Shown: piece by piece, positions 46,437 to 64,000 of the stretch
Layout: every line of letters begins with the position of its first letter
How positions within the stretch are numbered: the stretch's first letter is position 1
NCBI GenBank assembly: GCA_000697665.1
Contig: KL197718.1
Span: 609,580 to 673,579, forward strand
Length of the DNA: 64,000 nt
Origin: Jaapia argillacea MUCL 33604
Lineage: Eukaryota > Basidiomycota > Agaricomycetes > Jaapiales > Jaapiaceae
Reading direction: 5' to 3'
The notes under the pieces: model-generated
What the model was told of the DNA's origin: nothing
The model's input: only the letters and a program-made list of their open reading frames with translations
The model's database searches: none
Translations under genes and position numbers: made by a program

Positions 46437-48709
46437 TTATACAGCACTAGCACCACCACTTGTATTTTCCCCGTCTCCAACCTTTTCCACTCGCGCCTCT
46501 TCGACACCTCCTATCGAAGGCTTGTGTGACTCCCCGGCCCTGGTCTGTTCGATCAAGTCGGAGCGCGAACTGAAGCCCACAGGTGCCCAGGTACTGGATG
46601 TCCAAGGCTTACATGCCGGGTCGGTGTACATCTGTTCAATGGAACAAATTCGTATCGGTGAGTGATGAAGATCGCGGAAGGAAATGGTGAGAGACAATCG
46701 AACCTGATCAACGCTCTCGAGCGAAATGTCGCTCGACTCATACAAAAAGAAGTACACGACAACGGCTCCCAACAAATTACAAGCTATATTGCCAAGAAAA
46801 ACTCAGAGATCGAAAGACCCAACTCTCAAAAAAAAAAACAAGGGACTCACCAGCAAAGACGTAACCATACCTGAATCCAATAGCTTTGTCGATAAAGGGC
46901 GTGAAGAATGCAATCAAGAAATTCCAAAGCCAGTTACTAGCCGTAGCCAACGCTCCCTGCTTAGCTCTCGTACGAGTGGGGAACGTTTCGCCAATTAAGA
47001 TCCAGATTCCCGGGGCCCAGGTCATGGCATAGCCGAAGATGAAGAGACAAGCAGAGACGATCATGACTAGGTAGAGGGAAAATTACGATGAGTGCGCGAT
47101 ATAGACGGAGAGGGAGGACGGGAGAGGCGTACGATATCCGATAGGCTTGTTTGTAGTGGGGTCTTGTGCGGTCCCAGCGGATGCGAAGACGATTAACCAA
47201 GCCGATTGCCACACACCTCCCAAAATCAACGGCATGCGCCTTCCAAACTGTCACAAAAGCATCGACTGGTTATCAACTTTATCCAGCAGACACAGATACA
47301 GATAAACCGTACCCTCTCCATGATATATAAACCACCAAAGGTACATCCGAAGTTGACAGCTCCCAAGATAATCTGGGTGACGAAGGAGTCTGCGATACCG
47401 ATAGATTTGAAAATCGTCGCTCCGTAATAGAAGAAATAGTTTGCCCCAGTCAACTGCTGCAAACTCTGCAAACTCATGCCTTGATACAACGAGACACGAA
47501 AATCAACGCTAATGAAAATAGGGGGGAGGGGGAAATCATCACTAACCCAAAAGAGTCCTATACCCAATCTTCCTCCCATCCCCAAACCTAAAGCAAGCAA
47601 CCCACCCAGCATTGACCTTCCTCTCATACTCTTCCATACTCCTAATCTCTTCCACCTCTCTCTGAATGACCCAATGATCTTTAGCTTCACTAGCTTTCAC
47701 ACCTCGAACTCTGGCAACTGAGATTTGAGCTGCGTCGATTTTACCATGACGCGCGAGCCAACGGGGGGATTCGGGCATTAGGAGGATACCGATACCGAGG
47801 ATTAGAGGCCAAATTATGCCGACACCTACTACTGTGCGCCAGGAGGCTGAGCCGGGGAGAGAGCGGGTTCCGATTGAGACAAGGTCTGTTAGGATTGAGG
47901 GTGAGGGTGGACACTAAGAAGGAATGACGGGAGGGAAACTTACAGGCAACAAGGATACCAAAGGTGATAAATAACTGATAAGTTGCACTATGTCCTCGTA
48001 GTTAGGCTCTTGGATGTATAGAGTGGGGAGATAATTCAAACGCACGTCAAAGTCCCACGAATCTGAGGAGGGGCGGTCTCTGCTTGGTACATCGGTACTG
48101 CAGCGCTGAGAGCACCAACGCCAAGACCACTAACGAGTCGACCAAGGGCGAATTGGACCCAAGAGTGCGACGAAGCTATTTGGATTATAACGCCAATGAT
48201 GAATACTACACATTCAGAGGACATTGCATAGCGACGTCCAAGGAAGTCGGCCGTACTGAATTTGTGACGCAAACTAATTGAGGATCGGGCGAACGAGAAG
48301 GGGAGCTGGAGTTGTACTTACGGAGCACCGATCAGAGCACCTATGAGGGTTCCGATAGAGAGAAGGGCTACGATGAGACCTTGACGGACGACGGAGAAGG
48401 AACAAGTAGAGGCATTTGTGGCTGAGGAGCAGGTTCCAAAGCGAAGAAGGAAATCGTCCATGAGTAATATGTCGGAGATTTGACCTGTGTCATAGCCAAA
48501 GATGAACTACGACGCGTCCGATCGGTGAGCACACGAAGTAAGGAAGGGAGGAAAGGGACGTACACCGCCCATGGAGGCTAGCAACGCCAAGCCGATGGCG
48601 ATGAACCCAATGGGCACACCTTGTCTGTGAAACAAGACATGTCGTGTTCAAATCAGTATGTCCCCGAACAAGCTTGGAATGTAACGAACATGTGGAAGAA
48701 TTTCGCCAT
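46437..48709 (-). CDS. MFS sugar (hexose-type) transporter
   Basis: Start ATG at 48709 (MAKFFH, intron after a few codons), stop TAA at 46437-46439, with several short introns. Family signatures appear in order: [23 protein letters not shown] (TM1, shown here only as a landmark), [20 protein letters not shown] (GRR loop), [20 protein letters not shown] with [84 protein letters not shown], and a cytosolic Ser/Glu-rich tail. These are the sugar-porter marks (PESPRWL, QQLTGxNxxFYY, PGR/GRR). It would import hexoses through the plasma membrane; specificity cannot be read from sequence. A run of A at 46830-46840 falls in an intron. Confidence 0.92.
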
Positions 48710-49615
48710 ATCAGATAAGTGCTAGTCCAGGGCGAACCCTCCTTCGATCTGGAATGGATAGAAACGGTTGTGGCCTTCCCCTTGCCTCAGGAACACTTGT
48801 TTATGAAGGGCATCCATCCTCGTGACGTCACTTAACATCAGTTGGAGCCTGTACAAAATATCCCTGCCGAAATGTCTTCCTAGGTTCTCTTGGGTGAGAC
48901 CACGAGAGAGGATGGATGACGATGGTGTCAAATAAAGCACGCTGCCAAGGGGGTGATTATGAAGCGGGATGGAGGTGGAGTTGAGTTACGAGTTTCATGA
49001 TGACCATTTTTGGTCAGGAATGTAAGACGGAAGGGTGTTGCATCTCGAAGGATTTGGAGATACGTGTGAGGTTCGTCAAAGATAGAGCTAGATTTTTCAG
49101 CAATGGCCGGCAATGATGCGTCGAGGATTCGGCAGCGACGTCTACGAGTTAGTGGCTACGAAGAGAAGTGTGACGGAGTGTGACAATTTTAACGCTTCTT
49201 TCAGGACGAATCACCATCTCGATCTTAGCAGTGGTCAAGTTTCGACGAACGCGTATTTCGACGACTCAACCGCTCAAGCGGCGTTTCATGGACTAGGTTA
49301 TGCTCCGCAGAAGCATCAGGGAAATCGGGAGGTGGTATAGACTGGTATGGACCGGTCTATATCATCGCTCGCATACCACGTCATGCCACTTAATATTTTT
49401 CATGATGAAAGACAAGTCCGACAGAGGAAAGGGGTGGAGGAATGATCGTAATTGAGAGAAACCGCGACACAAGAAAGTTATGATCATGACAACCGATGTC
49501 AACGTCCATGGAAATAGGTTCGGAGCGGGTAGGATAAATTAATTTCACTCGTCAAACTCATTATATGCATCCCCTTCAGCGAATTTCTGCCAGCCTAGCC
49601 GCGATTCGTATTCGA
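48710..49615. other. Intergenic between transporter and GMC gene
   Basis: About 0.9 kb with no supported gene; it should contain the transporter promoter (read leftwards) and the GMC gene 3' region. Short frames at 48722-48940 and 49113-49340 lack motifs. Confidence 0.45.
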
Positions 49616-53433
<3,818 letters not shown>

Positions 53434-56400
53434 ATGGCACCGTTTTCCAAACCCGAGACGGTCCTCAAACAAGCCGAGGGACTCGTCTCAGTGGGTCAAT
53501 CCCACGCAGCCCTGCAATCCCTCACCGAAATGTTCTCCTCAAAACGTTTCCGATCCACCCCTCTCTCCTCTCTCGAACCCATCATGCTTCGTTTCGTCGA
53601 ACTTTGCGTCGACATGCGTAAAGGCCGCACCGCAAAAGAAGGGCTGATGCAATACAAGAATATTGCGCAGAATACGAATGTGAATTCTATCGAGGTCGTT
53701 ATTCAGAAGTTTGTGAATTTGGCGGATGCGAAAGTTAGAGAGGCGCAGGCCAAGGCTAGCGCCGCCGCTGGCAGTGGCTTGGGAGATGTGGATGATTTGG
53801 AGGCCACCGAGACTCCAGAGAGTATTTTGTTGGGTGCCGTTAGTGGGGACCAGAGTAAGGATAGGACCGATAGGGCTCTCGTCACCCCTTGGCTCAAGTT
53901 CCTTTGGGAGAGTTATAGAACCGCTTTGGAGACTCTCAAGAATAACGCCAGATTGGAAATGATTTACCAGGTGCGTCCCATGTCGTAAAATTCCATCAAT
54001 GCATATCTTAACACAGTTCCCTCAGAACATCGCTCAACAAGCATTCAAGTTCTGTCTCACCCATTCTCGCAAAGTCGAATTCAGACGTCTCTGCGAAACG
54101 CTTAGGCTCCATCTTTCCAACACAGCCAAGTACTCCCACCAAACCCACTCCATCAACCTTCAAGATCCCGAAACACTCCAACATCATCTTGACACCCGTT
54201 TCGCCCAGCTCAACACTTCTGTCGAGCTCGAATTATGGCAAGAAGCCTTCCGCTCAGTCGAAGACGTTCATAACCTCCTCATGATGGCCAAAGGCAAAGA
54301 CAAGGGTCTCGGCGTGGGTGGGGGTTTGAGACCTAGCATGATGGCGGGGTATTATGAGAAGCTGACCAGGATTTTTTTGATGAGCGGGAATGCCCTTTAT
54401 CATGCCGCCGCTTGGGGCAGGTATTACAGCATTATTTTGAGCAGTTCGGGGCAGGCCGCTGGTGGCGGTGTGGCGGGGAAGAGTGAGGAAGAGATGGAGA
54501 AGTTGGCAGGGCAGGTGCTCGTTAGTGCGCTTGCTGTGCCCGTTGGACTTCTTGGTGAGGAGGGAGGAGAGGGAGGAGAGGCGAAAGGACGCGGAGGGAG
54601 GTTGACTGCGCTCCTTGGATTATCCAAAGCCCCTACTAGGAGTGGACTTTTGAGAGATGCGGTAAGTTGTCAGGCTTCTTTGGGTTGGCACATCGTTGGC
54701 TGATTGCTTTCGCTATCTATTACAGCTCTCTCGTAATGTGTTGAAATTAGCTCCCCAACCCATTAAACAACTCTACAATATCCTCGAAGTGTCATTCGAC
54801 CCTCTTAACCTCTGCACGACCATCACTCCCCTTCTCAAATCCCTTTCCTCAGATCCGTCCTACTCATCCTACCTCCCTCTCATCCAACGCGCCGTTCTCT
54901 CTCGTCTCCTCCAACAACTCTCTCAAGTTTACGAGACCGTCGAGATCAAGCAATTGTTGGACTTGGTCAAGCCACTCTTGGAATTGGGCGTGAAAACCGT
55001 TGATGGAGAAGAGGTGAAAGGCGTCGTCGGTGTTGCAGGAGTGATTAAAGATGAGATCCAAGTCGAGGCATACGTGATGGGATGTGCGAGGAGAGGAGAG
55101 TTGAACGTCAAGATTGATCATGCAAATGGTTCCATCACCTTTGTTGACGACGCCTTCTCCTCCGGTTCAGGTGTCTTCGCCGCCGATAACGAACCATCCA
55201 CTTCCACTTCTGGCGCAGCGCGCGAATCTGCTATTCAAGCCAGCACTTCTGAGCTTGTTCGAACTCGTCTGTCCAAGATTGCCACAGCCTTGCATAACAC
55301 ACTCCTCACTATATCGCCTCCACCTACTCCTTCACCCGAAGAGGTCCAAGCTCGCTTGGCAACCTTGATCACTGCGGCCAACTCTGAGCGCAAAGCTTTG
55401 CAGATTAGGAGAGCGCTCGTTGCTAGGAGGAGGGAGTTGTTGAGTGAGTTGAGCGCGAGGAAGGAGAAGGAGGAGAGTAGTAGGAAGGCTGATGCTGCTA
55501 GGAAAGAGAAGGAGGAGGAAGCGAGGAGGCAGTTGCAGGAGGTCAAGAAGAGGGAGATGGAGAGAACTAAGAAGGAGATTGAGAATATTCGGGTTGAAGA
55601 GGCGAAGAAGTTGGCGGAGAGTTTGAAGGCCAAGGGAAGGTTGACTGTTGATATCGACGTGAGTACTGCCTCTCACGGTTTCTGCGTGAATCCTCGTTGT
55701 GTTTGTTTGGGTGCTAACATATGATTTCATGGTCATAGGACATGGAGAACCTCAGCACTGATAACCTCATGCGTCTTCAAGTAGAACAAATCGAAAAAGA
55801 AAAACGTGAACTTAACGAACGTCTCCGTATCATATCGAAACGTGTCGATCACGTCGAACGAGCCTTCCGCAAAGAAGAACGCCCGCTTCTCGCTCAAGAT
55901 TACGAATCCCAACAGGCCAATGACCGAGCTACGTTTGATGCACTCCAGAAGGCTCGCATCGAAGGGGCCAAGATTACTCACGAGCACAATCTGGAGACGA
56001 AGCAGCGATTGGCGAGAATGATGGAAGATTATAAAGCTAGGAGAGAGGTTATTTTGGCCAAGAGAGGTGAAGAGTTTAGGAAGAAGCAGGAGAAGGCGCA
56101 GAGGAAGATCGCTGAGGAGAAGGCTAAGCGAAAGGCAGCTGTCCTCAAAGAGAGGGAGGAGGAGAGGCATCGTTCGGAAGAGGAGGAGAAGCAGAGGAGA
56201 GAAGAGGAAGAAGAAAAGGCGAGGAAGGAAGCAGGTTTGTTGCATACTCCTCTTTTGAACCTTCAACGACTAATTTTTTTTCTATTCTAGAACTAAGGGC
56301 AGAACGAGAGCGCGAAGAGCTCGAAGCTGAACGTCTTCGTGAGGAAGAGGAAGCCAAGAAACGCGAGGCGGAAGAGAAGGCTGCCGCTGCCAGAAAAGCT

Positions 56401-56964
56401 CGCGAGGCTGAACGGGCTGAAGCCGCTGAAAAGGCCCGACTACAACTTCAACGCGAAGAAGAGGCTGCAGCACGTCTTGCAGCTCGTCAGGCCGAAAAGG
56501 ACCGACCTCCTGTTCGACCTTCACCCCCTTCCTCCCGTCCCCAAACTGGCGAGGGAGGTGTGTGGCGAAGAGCTCCTCCAGCGGCTGCGTCAACTCCGCC
56601 CACGCCTACTCGCGTCAACTCCTCGCAGCTCAATCCTCCCTCAAGGCCTGAGAGCCCTGCCCCCGCTCCCGCCGGTGGTGCTGCCTACCGGCCAGGCGCT
56701 CTTGCCAAGACTGGTGGATGGAGGGACAGGGAACGTGCTAAGGCCACCGGTGGTGCTGATACTCCACCCCCTGGTTCTCCTGCCCTTCGTCCGACTACTC
56801 TTAGGGATGAGCCTCGACCTGCCGCTCTACGAGATGAACCCAGAACGCCCCCAGCTCGCGCTGATTCGAAGCCAACGGTTGAGGAAGATGGTGGATTCCA
56901 GAAGGTCGAGCCTAAGAAGGCCGTGTGGCGACCTACCAGGGGTCGTGGCCGTGGTGGTCTTTAG
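53434..56964 (+). CDS. Translation initiation factor eIF3 subunit a
   Basis: Five exons (53434-53970, 54026-54661, 54726-55658, 55739-56234, 56291-56964) give 1091 residues, the usual size range for fungal eIF3a (Tif32). It is the scaffold subunit of eIF3, linking the complex to the 40S ribosome during scanning. The N-terminus [20 protein letters not shown], then [20 protein letters not shown] and [19 protein letters not shown] are family-specific. A PCI domain covers roughly residues 400-520 ([42 protein letters not shown]). A long charged coiled coil rich in Glu, Arg and Lys follows, and the tail is Pro/Arg-rich ending [11 protein letters not shown]. It converges with CCH1, 190 nt between stops. 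Confidence 0.96.
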
Positions 56965-57154
56965 GTTGGGCGACGAACTTTTCCAATGATCAATCATCTC
57001 TGAACTTCTTGCTAATGTTCCTTCTGTGTGCTACAACTATGATGCGGGTGAGTTACGAGTAGTGTACATATGCAATCTACGTTTCTATGTATGGTCCGAA
57101 TCACAACAGTCCGAGAACAGTCCCAAAGGATTAAGTGTGTCCGACTCCATAACG

Positions 57155-60100
57155 CTATGAGTCGTCTTCCTCTGCTGCTTCCAACATCATTTCTGCAATG
57201 ATAGGTGAGCATGTGAAAAGACTATCTAGAAATGAACACTTACCGCCCCATACAGAAGTTTGCATTGTTGCAAGTACAATATTTGGGTCTTCCTGGCCGT
57301 ACTGAGAATCTTTGAAAGACGACAAATCTCTCCTGCAGGTGCGTCAAGGTCAGGAAATCAAAAAGGGAATAGAGAAACGAACGAATATCGATACGAGGGA
57401 TCGGTGGACAGCATGCTGATATCGCTAATCCGCCGACTCCTTTGCAAGGAAGCTCCACTGTCCAGAGATAAGGAAACGTCGGGCGAGTGCCTTGGGGACA
57501 GCGAAGGAGAATGAATAGGTGACCGACTGTCAGAGAAGGGGTTCATTGAATCCCTCCTCGCAGACGTGACATCATCGGTGACCATGGGAGGTGGTGTTGG
57601 AGGCAGGCCATCAACCACAATAGCAGGGATGTCTGGAAGTTCTGTCAGCGATATGAACGATACAGCGAGAATGATGAATACCTTGTTGCTCCATCCTTCT
57701 CAGGCGTAGTTCCTCCCTGTGTGCGAGGAACCGTCGGCGGAGAGTGATCATTTTGAGCATCGATTGCACACGATCGACGTTCACCAGGTCAGAAACGAGG
57801 CGATTTTGCTCCGTACGAATGACGAGATCATGTAACCTGGATGCGTACCATTAGCTGCTTTGACAAACATAAGTAGGAGAATATGCGTACACTAGCGCCT
57901 CACGATCGTCAATCAGCTTGTGATGGGCGAGGAGAAGAAGCATATTGTTGAAAGACATCCCCCGTCCCTTCTCGTGGAAGAGCATAGCTTCGTGATATAA
58001 ACGACTGTATAGGAGCCTGCGCTTCCTCACAGCAGTATAATCGATGCGATTGAGGACGGTGTTAAGTTTGCTGACGTCGACAGCTTGGCCTGCCTTGTTT
58101 GCCTGTTGGTGCCCTTCCATGCCAGTCACGATAGAAGCCGCGAAAACGCTGGGAATACTGAACTCTGCAGGATAGATGCGAACTTCGAAGACACCACTCA
58201 ATTTCTGGGGGAAAAGAATGAGCGAAAATCGATGGCAGGCTGGATGGACTCACAGCGAAGAAGAGAACGAATTGGTTCCTCTCTAGGAGGCCTGTCTTCT
58301 TATTGGCGAACTGAGCCCAAACTTTCTTGAAAGCTCGCATTTCCTCTCGGGAAATCGATGTGGCACCGCCTGTAGTCTGAAATACGTACGAGAAGCTCTC
58401 GACGACGACACCTATCACCAAACCCTAAGTGGAATGCGCTGAGACAAGCCGAGGTGACCCACCAGTAAACATATTGACGAAGATGTACTGCAAGTGTGTC
58501 AGCCCGGATATCACGGAGAGTAAGTGCCTCATACCATGCTGAGAAGGTTCCATGCGATGAAAAGTGAGAATGCCCACGCAACACTACCACAGTCAGTGTC
58601 TCCATCAGAAGGGGTTGGTTTGGTACAGCGTGGATACGCCATTGCACTGGGCAATAATCAATTTGTGCACTCGGCCGAAAGTAAAGAACTTTACTGGTCA
58701 TGCATATACTGATTCCAGCCTTCTCTGTGGTGGAGAACTCAATATTGTAGAAAAGACAAACCAATGATATGTCGGCTCACCCAGTGGTCATAAAAGCGAG
58801 CATGACGAGAGCAGTACCCATTGTGCTGTAGTTCTGGTTCCAGTTCTCCATCGAGTTCCATTTCGTCATACTGAAGACCTCAAGGAACAGGATCCCGAAG
58901 AAGAGAAAGAGGATGAGCCACAGCCCCAACAGGCTAAGGATGACAGGCAAGCTTGCACTGAGAAAATAGTCAATGGGGGTGGGTATATAGAGAAGAGGGT
59001 ACTAACACAGCTGTTTTGAAGAGCTTATTCAGGCTATCGGTCCTTTGTACCAGCTTGAATGCCAAGCTGACGATAAACAGACGCTGAAGTTGGTCTATCC
59101 AATCCGGTGGGTCACCGAATCTGACCGCGAACACAGTCACGAAAGACCCAAGAGCCACCACCATATCGAACAAGTTCCAACCATTCGCTCGAAAGCTGTA
59201 AAACCCAAGACCGAGTAATCGAATCGAGGTATCGATCACATAAGCGACGGAGATGAAGAGGAACCAATAAACTGTCAAACCGTTATTCCTAGGATATACG
59301 GCAGAGTGACCTGAGACTTACTTCGCAACGTGTCAGCGGCGTGTTGAGGGGCGAACGTCTGTGTCCTACTCATGCAGGATTAGTATAGAATCTTCAAATA
59401 CAAATCATCTACCCACATGAGGGCGAAGATGTGGAGAATGAAAAGGAACGTCATCATCCTCGACCACCAACCGTGCTTATGGACCGCGCGTTCGTAGCAC
59501 CATGATCGAATGGCTGAGCTCGGCATCACTTTTGGGCGTTTAGAAGGCTTCTGACGCTTGATCAATTTTTGGAGATCAATCCATTCTCTTTGAGGTTGTG
59601 TTAAGAGGGCGGCACCAGTTTTCGACCTAAAGTTACCGATGATGATACTATAAAAGGCGCCATAATAAGGTGTTTGTCGCAACAATAAAGAAAGAAAGAA
59701 TATACCTGACGAAAAGCGTGAGGATCACAACACCTCCCAGAAGGTTGTAAATAAGGAAGAAGATGGCGTAAAATTGAGAAGCATTTGTCTGGGGCTGAAG
59801 GCCCCTCCCGGTTATGCTGGTAGCGAAGTTCAAAACATCTATCCATCCTTCGAGGGAGACAGTTTCGAACAATATGAGGAGCGAGGCGCGGAAGGTGTCG
59901 AAAGAGAAAGTTGTAGATGGCGATGGGTTGTCCCAAACGCGGGGAACAGGAAATCCAAAGGAGCTGCCATAGACAGTGTTCACAAACTCGTAGTTGCAAT
60001 CACCAGCACCATTTACACTGGTGTCATTGCATGTCTGCATCAAACCGGCGAAAATATTCAATCCCCAGATAGCGTAAGGAATCATGTAAAGGATGGCCAG

Positions 60101-63100
60101 GATAGCGGCATCAAGGATCCGAGCTGCGCCTGAGATGATGAGCGACTGAAAGGTGCTCCTCATCTTCTCTATCAGAGTGATCAATCGCAGCGCACGCAAC
60201 GCCTTGAGGGATCGGGTGATACGACTGAGACCACCGATAAAGATTAGGCCAGTGACGATGTTCACTAGAATGCCGCTGAGAACGATGAGGTCCAGGATGT
60301 TCCAAATACTTCGAATGTACGAGTTTGGGGTGAACGTGAGACCATCAGCAACGATCTTGATCATGAACTCAACGAACAAAATGAGGCCGAGGGTGGTTTC
60401 CGCGATATCGAACCAAGAGCCTCGGACCAGCCCGTGCTCCAGGTAAAATTGGCGGCGATACATAGGTGTTGCGATAGCTTCGACCACAATCCCTCCAATG
60501 ACGGTGAGAAGGATCGTCAATTGGAAGATTGGGTGTGCTATGGGCGAGGGAGGAATGCCGAAAATACGGTCGCCGTTAGATGGTTGGACGAGCATCTGGC
60601 AGATCTGACGAATTGGATTCTTTTGAGAGAAGATCCAAAACGTCTTGTCGTATGATGGATGGTCCCTGATGAAATCAGCCTTCTGTGCTCGACGTTCGAA
60701 TAGCGCCTCGTTCAGACCCTCCGCTGTTGACGTTTCAGGGTTAATTGTCGCCAACAATTCTCTAGGGCGGTACGTCTCAGGTCGAGCAATGCATCCAGTG
60801 TGCAAAAAAAAAGCTCACAAATGCCGATCTGTCTCCTCGTCATTGGGGTCTTGAGGACCTACGCTCTGTCGTTTCGCGGAACGGATCGTTGCCAGCGGTA
60901 CATCTTGGGGCTCAGGTGCTCCAACGAAGAGATTCTGGAGCATCGAGAGCAACTTGGCGCGAAAGTAACGAGCAGAGCGACGCTCTAGCGGAAGTTGAAC
61001 CCTCTAAAGCTAGGTGAGAAAAGGTTGGGGAAGGAGGGGAGCCACCTACAGGGGTAGAACGAATATGTTGGATGGGAATGGTATGGTCTTGTACGAGAGC
61101 CTTCTGCATGGGCAGGACTAGATGAGACGGGAGGTTTTCGACTTTGATCGTCTTGGGACTTGCTCGCAACCAGCGATAAGGATTGAAACGACGAGTCCAA
61201 GTGGCTCGGGCCTTTTCAGGCTGTTGCATGGCCCAATAGTTAGTGGCCTGTTTTCCTCTCTTGCTCTCTTCGGCGACGTCGAAGTTCTCGTTGATCACGG
61301 CAATGAACATCTGAAGGACGATAACTAAAGGGGTTTTATTACAATTCACGGACAAAGGGGAGCCAGAGCCAACTCACAATTGGCGAAGAGCAACCAGACG
61401 GTCACAAATAATGCAATAAGGGCTGATTGTCCAAAGGAAATCTCGGCGTTGACAGCGGAAAACAACACAGTTGTCCAGTTCTCGGACGAGAACACTTGAT
61501 ACATGGCCAGGAATGAGGTGAAAACCTGCCCAAAGTTCATTGGTTGACTCGAAGCCATATCTCCTCTTAGTACTTGGACGGCGACAAGCGCGGCGATGAA
61601 GTTGATGAGGATCAAAAACAGGGACATATTCGCCAGACCGTACATGTTGCCGAACACGGCGAGCTATGCAAAGTCCATAAGGTCATTCAAAAGCATGAAC
61701 AGAATCTAGATAAACTCACCAGAAGGGGTTTCATCCTCGGGATTTCCAAGATGACGCGATAGAATCGCAGAAGTTGAAAGATGGTTAACCAAGGATACAC
61801 GGCCGAGTTGTGGACTGCTGGAATCTGAATGATGCTGGAACCAATGGCAAGAATGGTATCGAGCCAGTTTCGTCCATTCAAAAAGAAGTTACGCCAATCT
61901 GGAAGTTCGGCCAAGATGCGAATGAAGATTTCGACGTCAAACACGAGAGTCAGGGCCAGCTCTCCATAGTCGAGGATAGATTGGTGCATCTCGCCCGGCG
62001 CTGTGGTTCTGGTCCCTTGGAGGATCAGTGAGGCAAGGGCCAATGCTACCCAGCACCATCGGATACTCCGGTAGATTTCCTTGAGCCGGTTTTGACGTGA
62101 TATATGCCGACCATCAACCATGGCCCAGTCTTCATCCTGCTCGCTCACAATAGTTCCCAGCCTGAAGGCGGGGTTAGGGTCATCGGCAATAAAATAATGA
62201 AAGGTGGCACTCACGGAGCCGCGCCAAAGGCACTCTTTTTAGTATTGGCCCTGATCGCTGAGAAGGTGTTGGTAATCACAGCAACGAACAAGTTAATGAG
62301 CCAAAAGTTGAGGACGACGATGCAGACGATGAAGAAGAAACAAGAAGCAAAGTATTCGGAGTCGATCATTTGGTACATAATCGGCGACCACTACTTCCGA
62401 GATCAGCGGAATATATGCGGATATTGGGGACGCGACATACCCCATTTGCAGAGGCAACAATTACGACTTGGAGGGCAGAGGTGAAAATGGTGTCGAAGCT
62501 ACTAAAGTCTCCATTGGGATTGTCGATCTCCTATGGGAGGGCAAGCGATCAGTGGTACATTCCTCTGATTTAGACCAACCCAATACCTTGCATATCTGAC
62601 CCAAAGGACACACATAACCTTTTGCTTTGCCTACGCCCCCGCTCTTGTTGACGTAACCGACGATTTGGAAAGTGGTAGGATCCACGTAAGACCCACAAGT
62701 CTGCCCCAGACTCATCTCGGCTTCACCAAGGGTCGCTTGGAGGTAGCATGAACGTCGATACGACCCAGCGAATGTCTGGACTCCAACGATACTAAAGTGA
62801 TTTGGTGTGTGAGCAGCGGTTACCGCTTACTAAAAAGGTGACGAACGAGAAAAATATAATTGCGAAGACCACGAAATAAGCGACCCCTGCGAGTAGTGGC
62901 CTCGCCGTTTTCAGTGAACGCATGATGGTCTGAAAGGATGACAATCAGCTGCGAAAATAACGGACGGAAAGAAGGAACGCACCGTGGTACCACTGGTTAT
63001 TGCCAAAAGCCTCGCAGTCCTCAGTACACTCAACGCCCTGAACAAACCAATATGATGACTCCCTCTCTCAACACCAGAACAAGCCAATCCAAAACTAATC

Positions 63101-64000
63101 CAAAACCCAACAACAGCGACAAAATCAATCCGACCCCAACTCTGCCTCAAATACGGTAAATTTCTCTTGGTCCTATCATGCACTTGGCTAACATTCAATC
63201 GAAAAGGCAGTGAAAGCGTTTCGGGCTTTGTTTGGTCCGAAGGAAGGATTTTCGAGATGAACGACGGATTGGATGGGTCTCGAATTTGCGCATGTAATTG
63301 TTGTGCTTTTTCGAGAACGATGGGTACTGAGGTGCTGGAGGACTGGACGGTATCTGATCGAATGCGGGTGTGCGGGTATGGGTGAGATGGGGCGAGGGTA
63401 AAAGGACGCATGAGGTTAGAGTGAATTCGGCGGAGCCTTTGGGTTATGGAACGGCCTCGACGTAAGGAGGGTTGGGGCTGGAGATTTGTGAGGGAGGACA
63501 TGGAGGTGGAATTGGCTGAAGAGCTGGGCGGTATAGCTGGGTCGGTATACGATGCGAAAGGAGATGTGAAAAGCGATGAAGTCGGGACCTCGGGGTCGAG
63601 GAGAAATCCGGAAACACATATTCGAGCAAAGGCTTCCAACCTACGCCATGGGGTGAGCGAAACTCATAGGGTGGAAAGAATGTTACGCACGTGAATATAA
63701 TAAACAGCACAAACAAAGCATAATCCTCCCAAGTATGAAAATAACCCTTGCTATGGATGGGATCAGGAGAGCCGTCCGAGGGTGAGGTGGGTAAAGTGAG
63801 TGTACGGGAGGTTTGTATGGTAAGAACTACAGTATTGAACATGATGAGAATAAGGATAGTAGGTTCAGTCCATCTAGGAGGGGTGGTTAGGGTTATAGGC
63901 AAAGGATAACACATGGTTAAACTCACGGTGATACGAGAAAACGAAACATAGTGAGGCGCACAGAGTTTGTGGGTCCGAGGAATCCCAGTGCATGCCCTCT
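57155..64000 (-). CDS. CCH1: Voltage-gated calcium channel alpha subunit (Cch1 type), 5' partial
   Basis: The stop TAG is at 57155-57157 (end [11 protein letters not shown]); the 5' end is beyond 64000. Four channel repeats are readable. Repeat I starts near 63900 ([18 protein letters not shown]). Repeat III has the voltage sensor [19 protein letters not shown] near 60180-60240. Repeat IV has [20 protein letters not shown] near 59150-59210. Pore residues are SANGW (near 62445, repeat I), SSENW (near 61480, II), SLEGW (near 59845, III) and [11 protein letters not shown] (near 58715, IV). The C-terminal cytoplasmic part has an EF-hand-like region after the last pore helix and a Ser/Pro-rich tail. 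Cch1 with Mid1 mediates calcium entry at the plasma membrane during stress. Many short introns; no lesion seen. Confidence 0.95.

Overview
The window is nuclear DNA from a filamentous basidiomycete, most likely an Agaricomycete. Nearly every gene is split by introns of about 45-70 nt with GT..AG ends, exons can be as short as 15-22 nt, and the proteins are fungal (a Cch1-type calcium channel, Bud32, eIF3a, secreted GH13 amylases with CBM20 modules, GMC oxidoreductase, hexose-type MFS transporter). I cannot name the species. Exon coordinates were built by hand from reading frame, splice consensus and family conservation.

Left part (1-13760): the 3' end of an unrecognised gene, two related degenerate kinase-like genes on the + strand (1612-2812 and 5880-6934), the mitochondrial protease OMA1 (+), and a convergent WDR48/UAF1-type WD40 gene (-). 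Next come two tandem alpha-amylase genes on the - strand (14088-17120 and 17881-20850). The first carries a one-base deletion. They are followed by an unrecognised protein with a mitochondrial-looking N-terminus (22041-23213, -) and about 3 kb without a supportable gene.

Middle (26337-46436): a small single-pass membrane protein gene, a short-chain dehydrogenase pseudogene, and a long - strand gene with an intact C-terminal protein kinase domain and an N-terminal part containing tandemly duplicated exons. A TA-flanked MITE and a 1.26 kb foldback element follow, then BUD32 (-) divergent from an F-box gene (+). The stretch after these is repeat-rich: a 461-nt run of N, two direct copies of a ~1.4 kb block each holding three tandem ~180-bp units, a proline-rich hypothetical gene between them, and a second foldback element.

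Right part (46437-64000): an MFS sugar transporter and a GMC oxidoreductase, both on -, then eIF3a (+) converging on a Cch1-type voltage-gated calcium channel gene (-) that runs off the right edge. Housekeeping genes (OMA1, WDR48, BUD32, eIF3a, CCH1) look intact. The accessory stretches between them show duplication, decay and small non-autonomous mobile elements. The amylases, sugar transporter and GMC enzyme fit a saprotroph or plant-associated fungus taking up starch-derived sugar; that lifestyle statement is inference.
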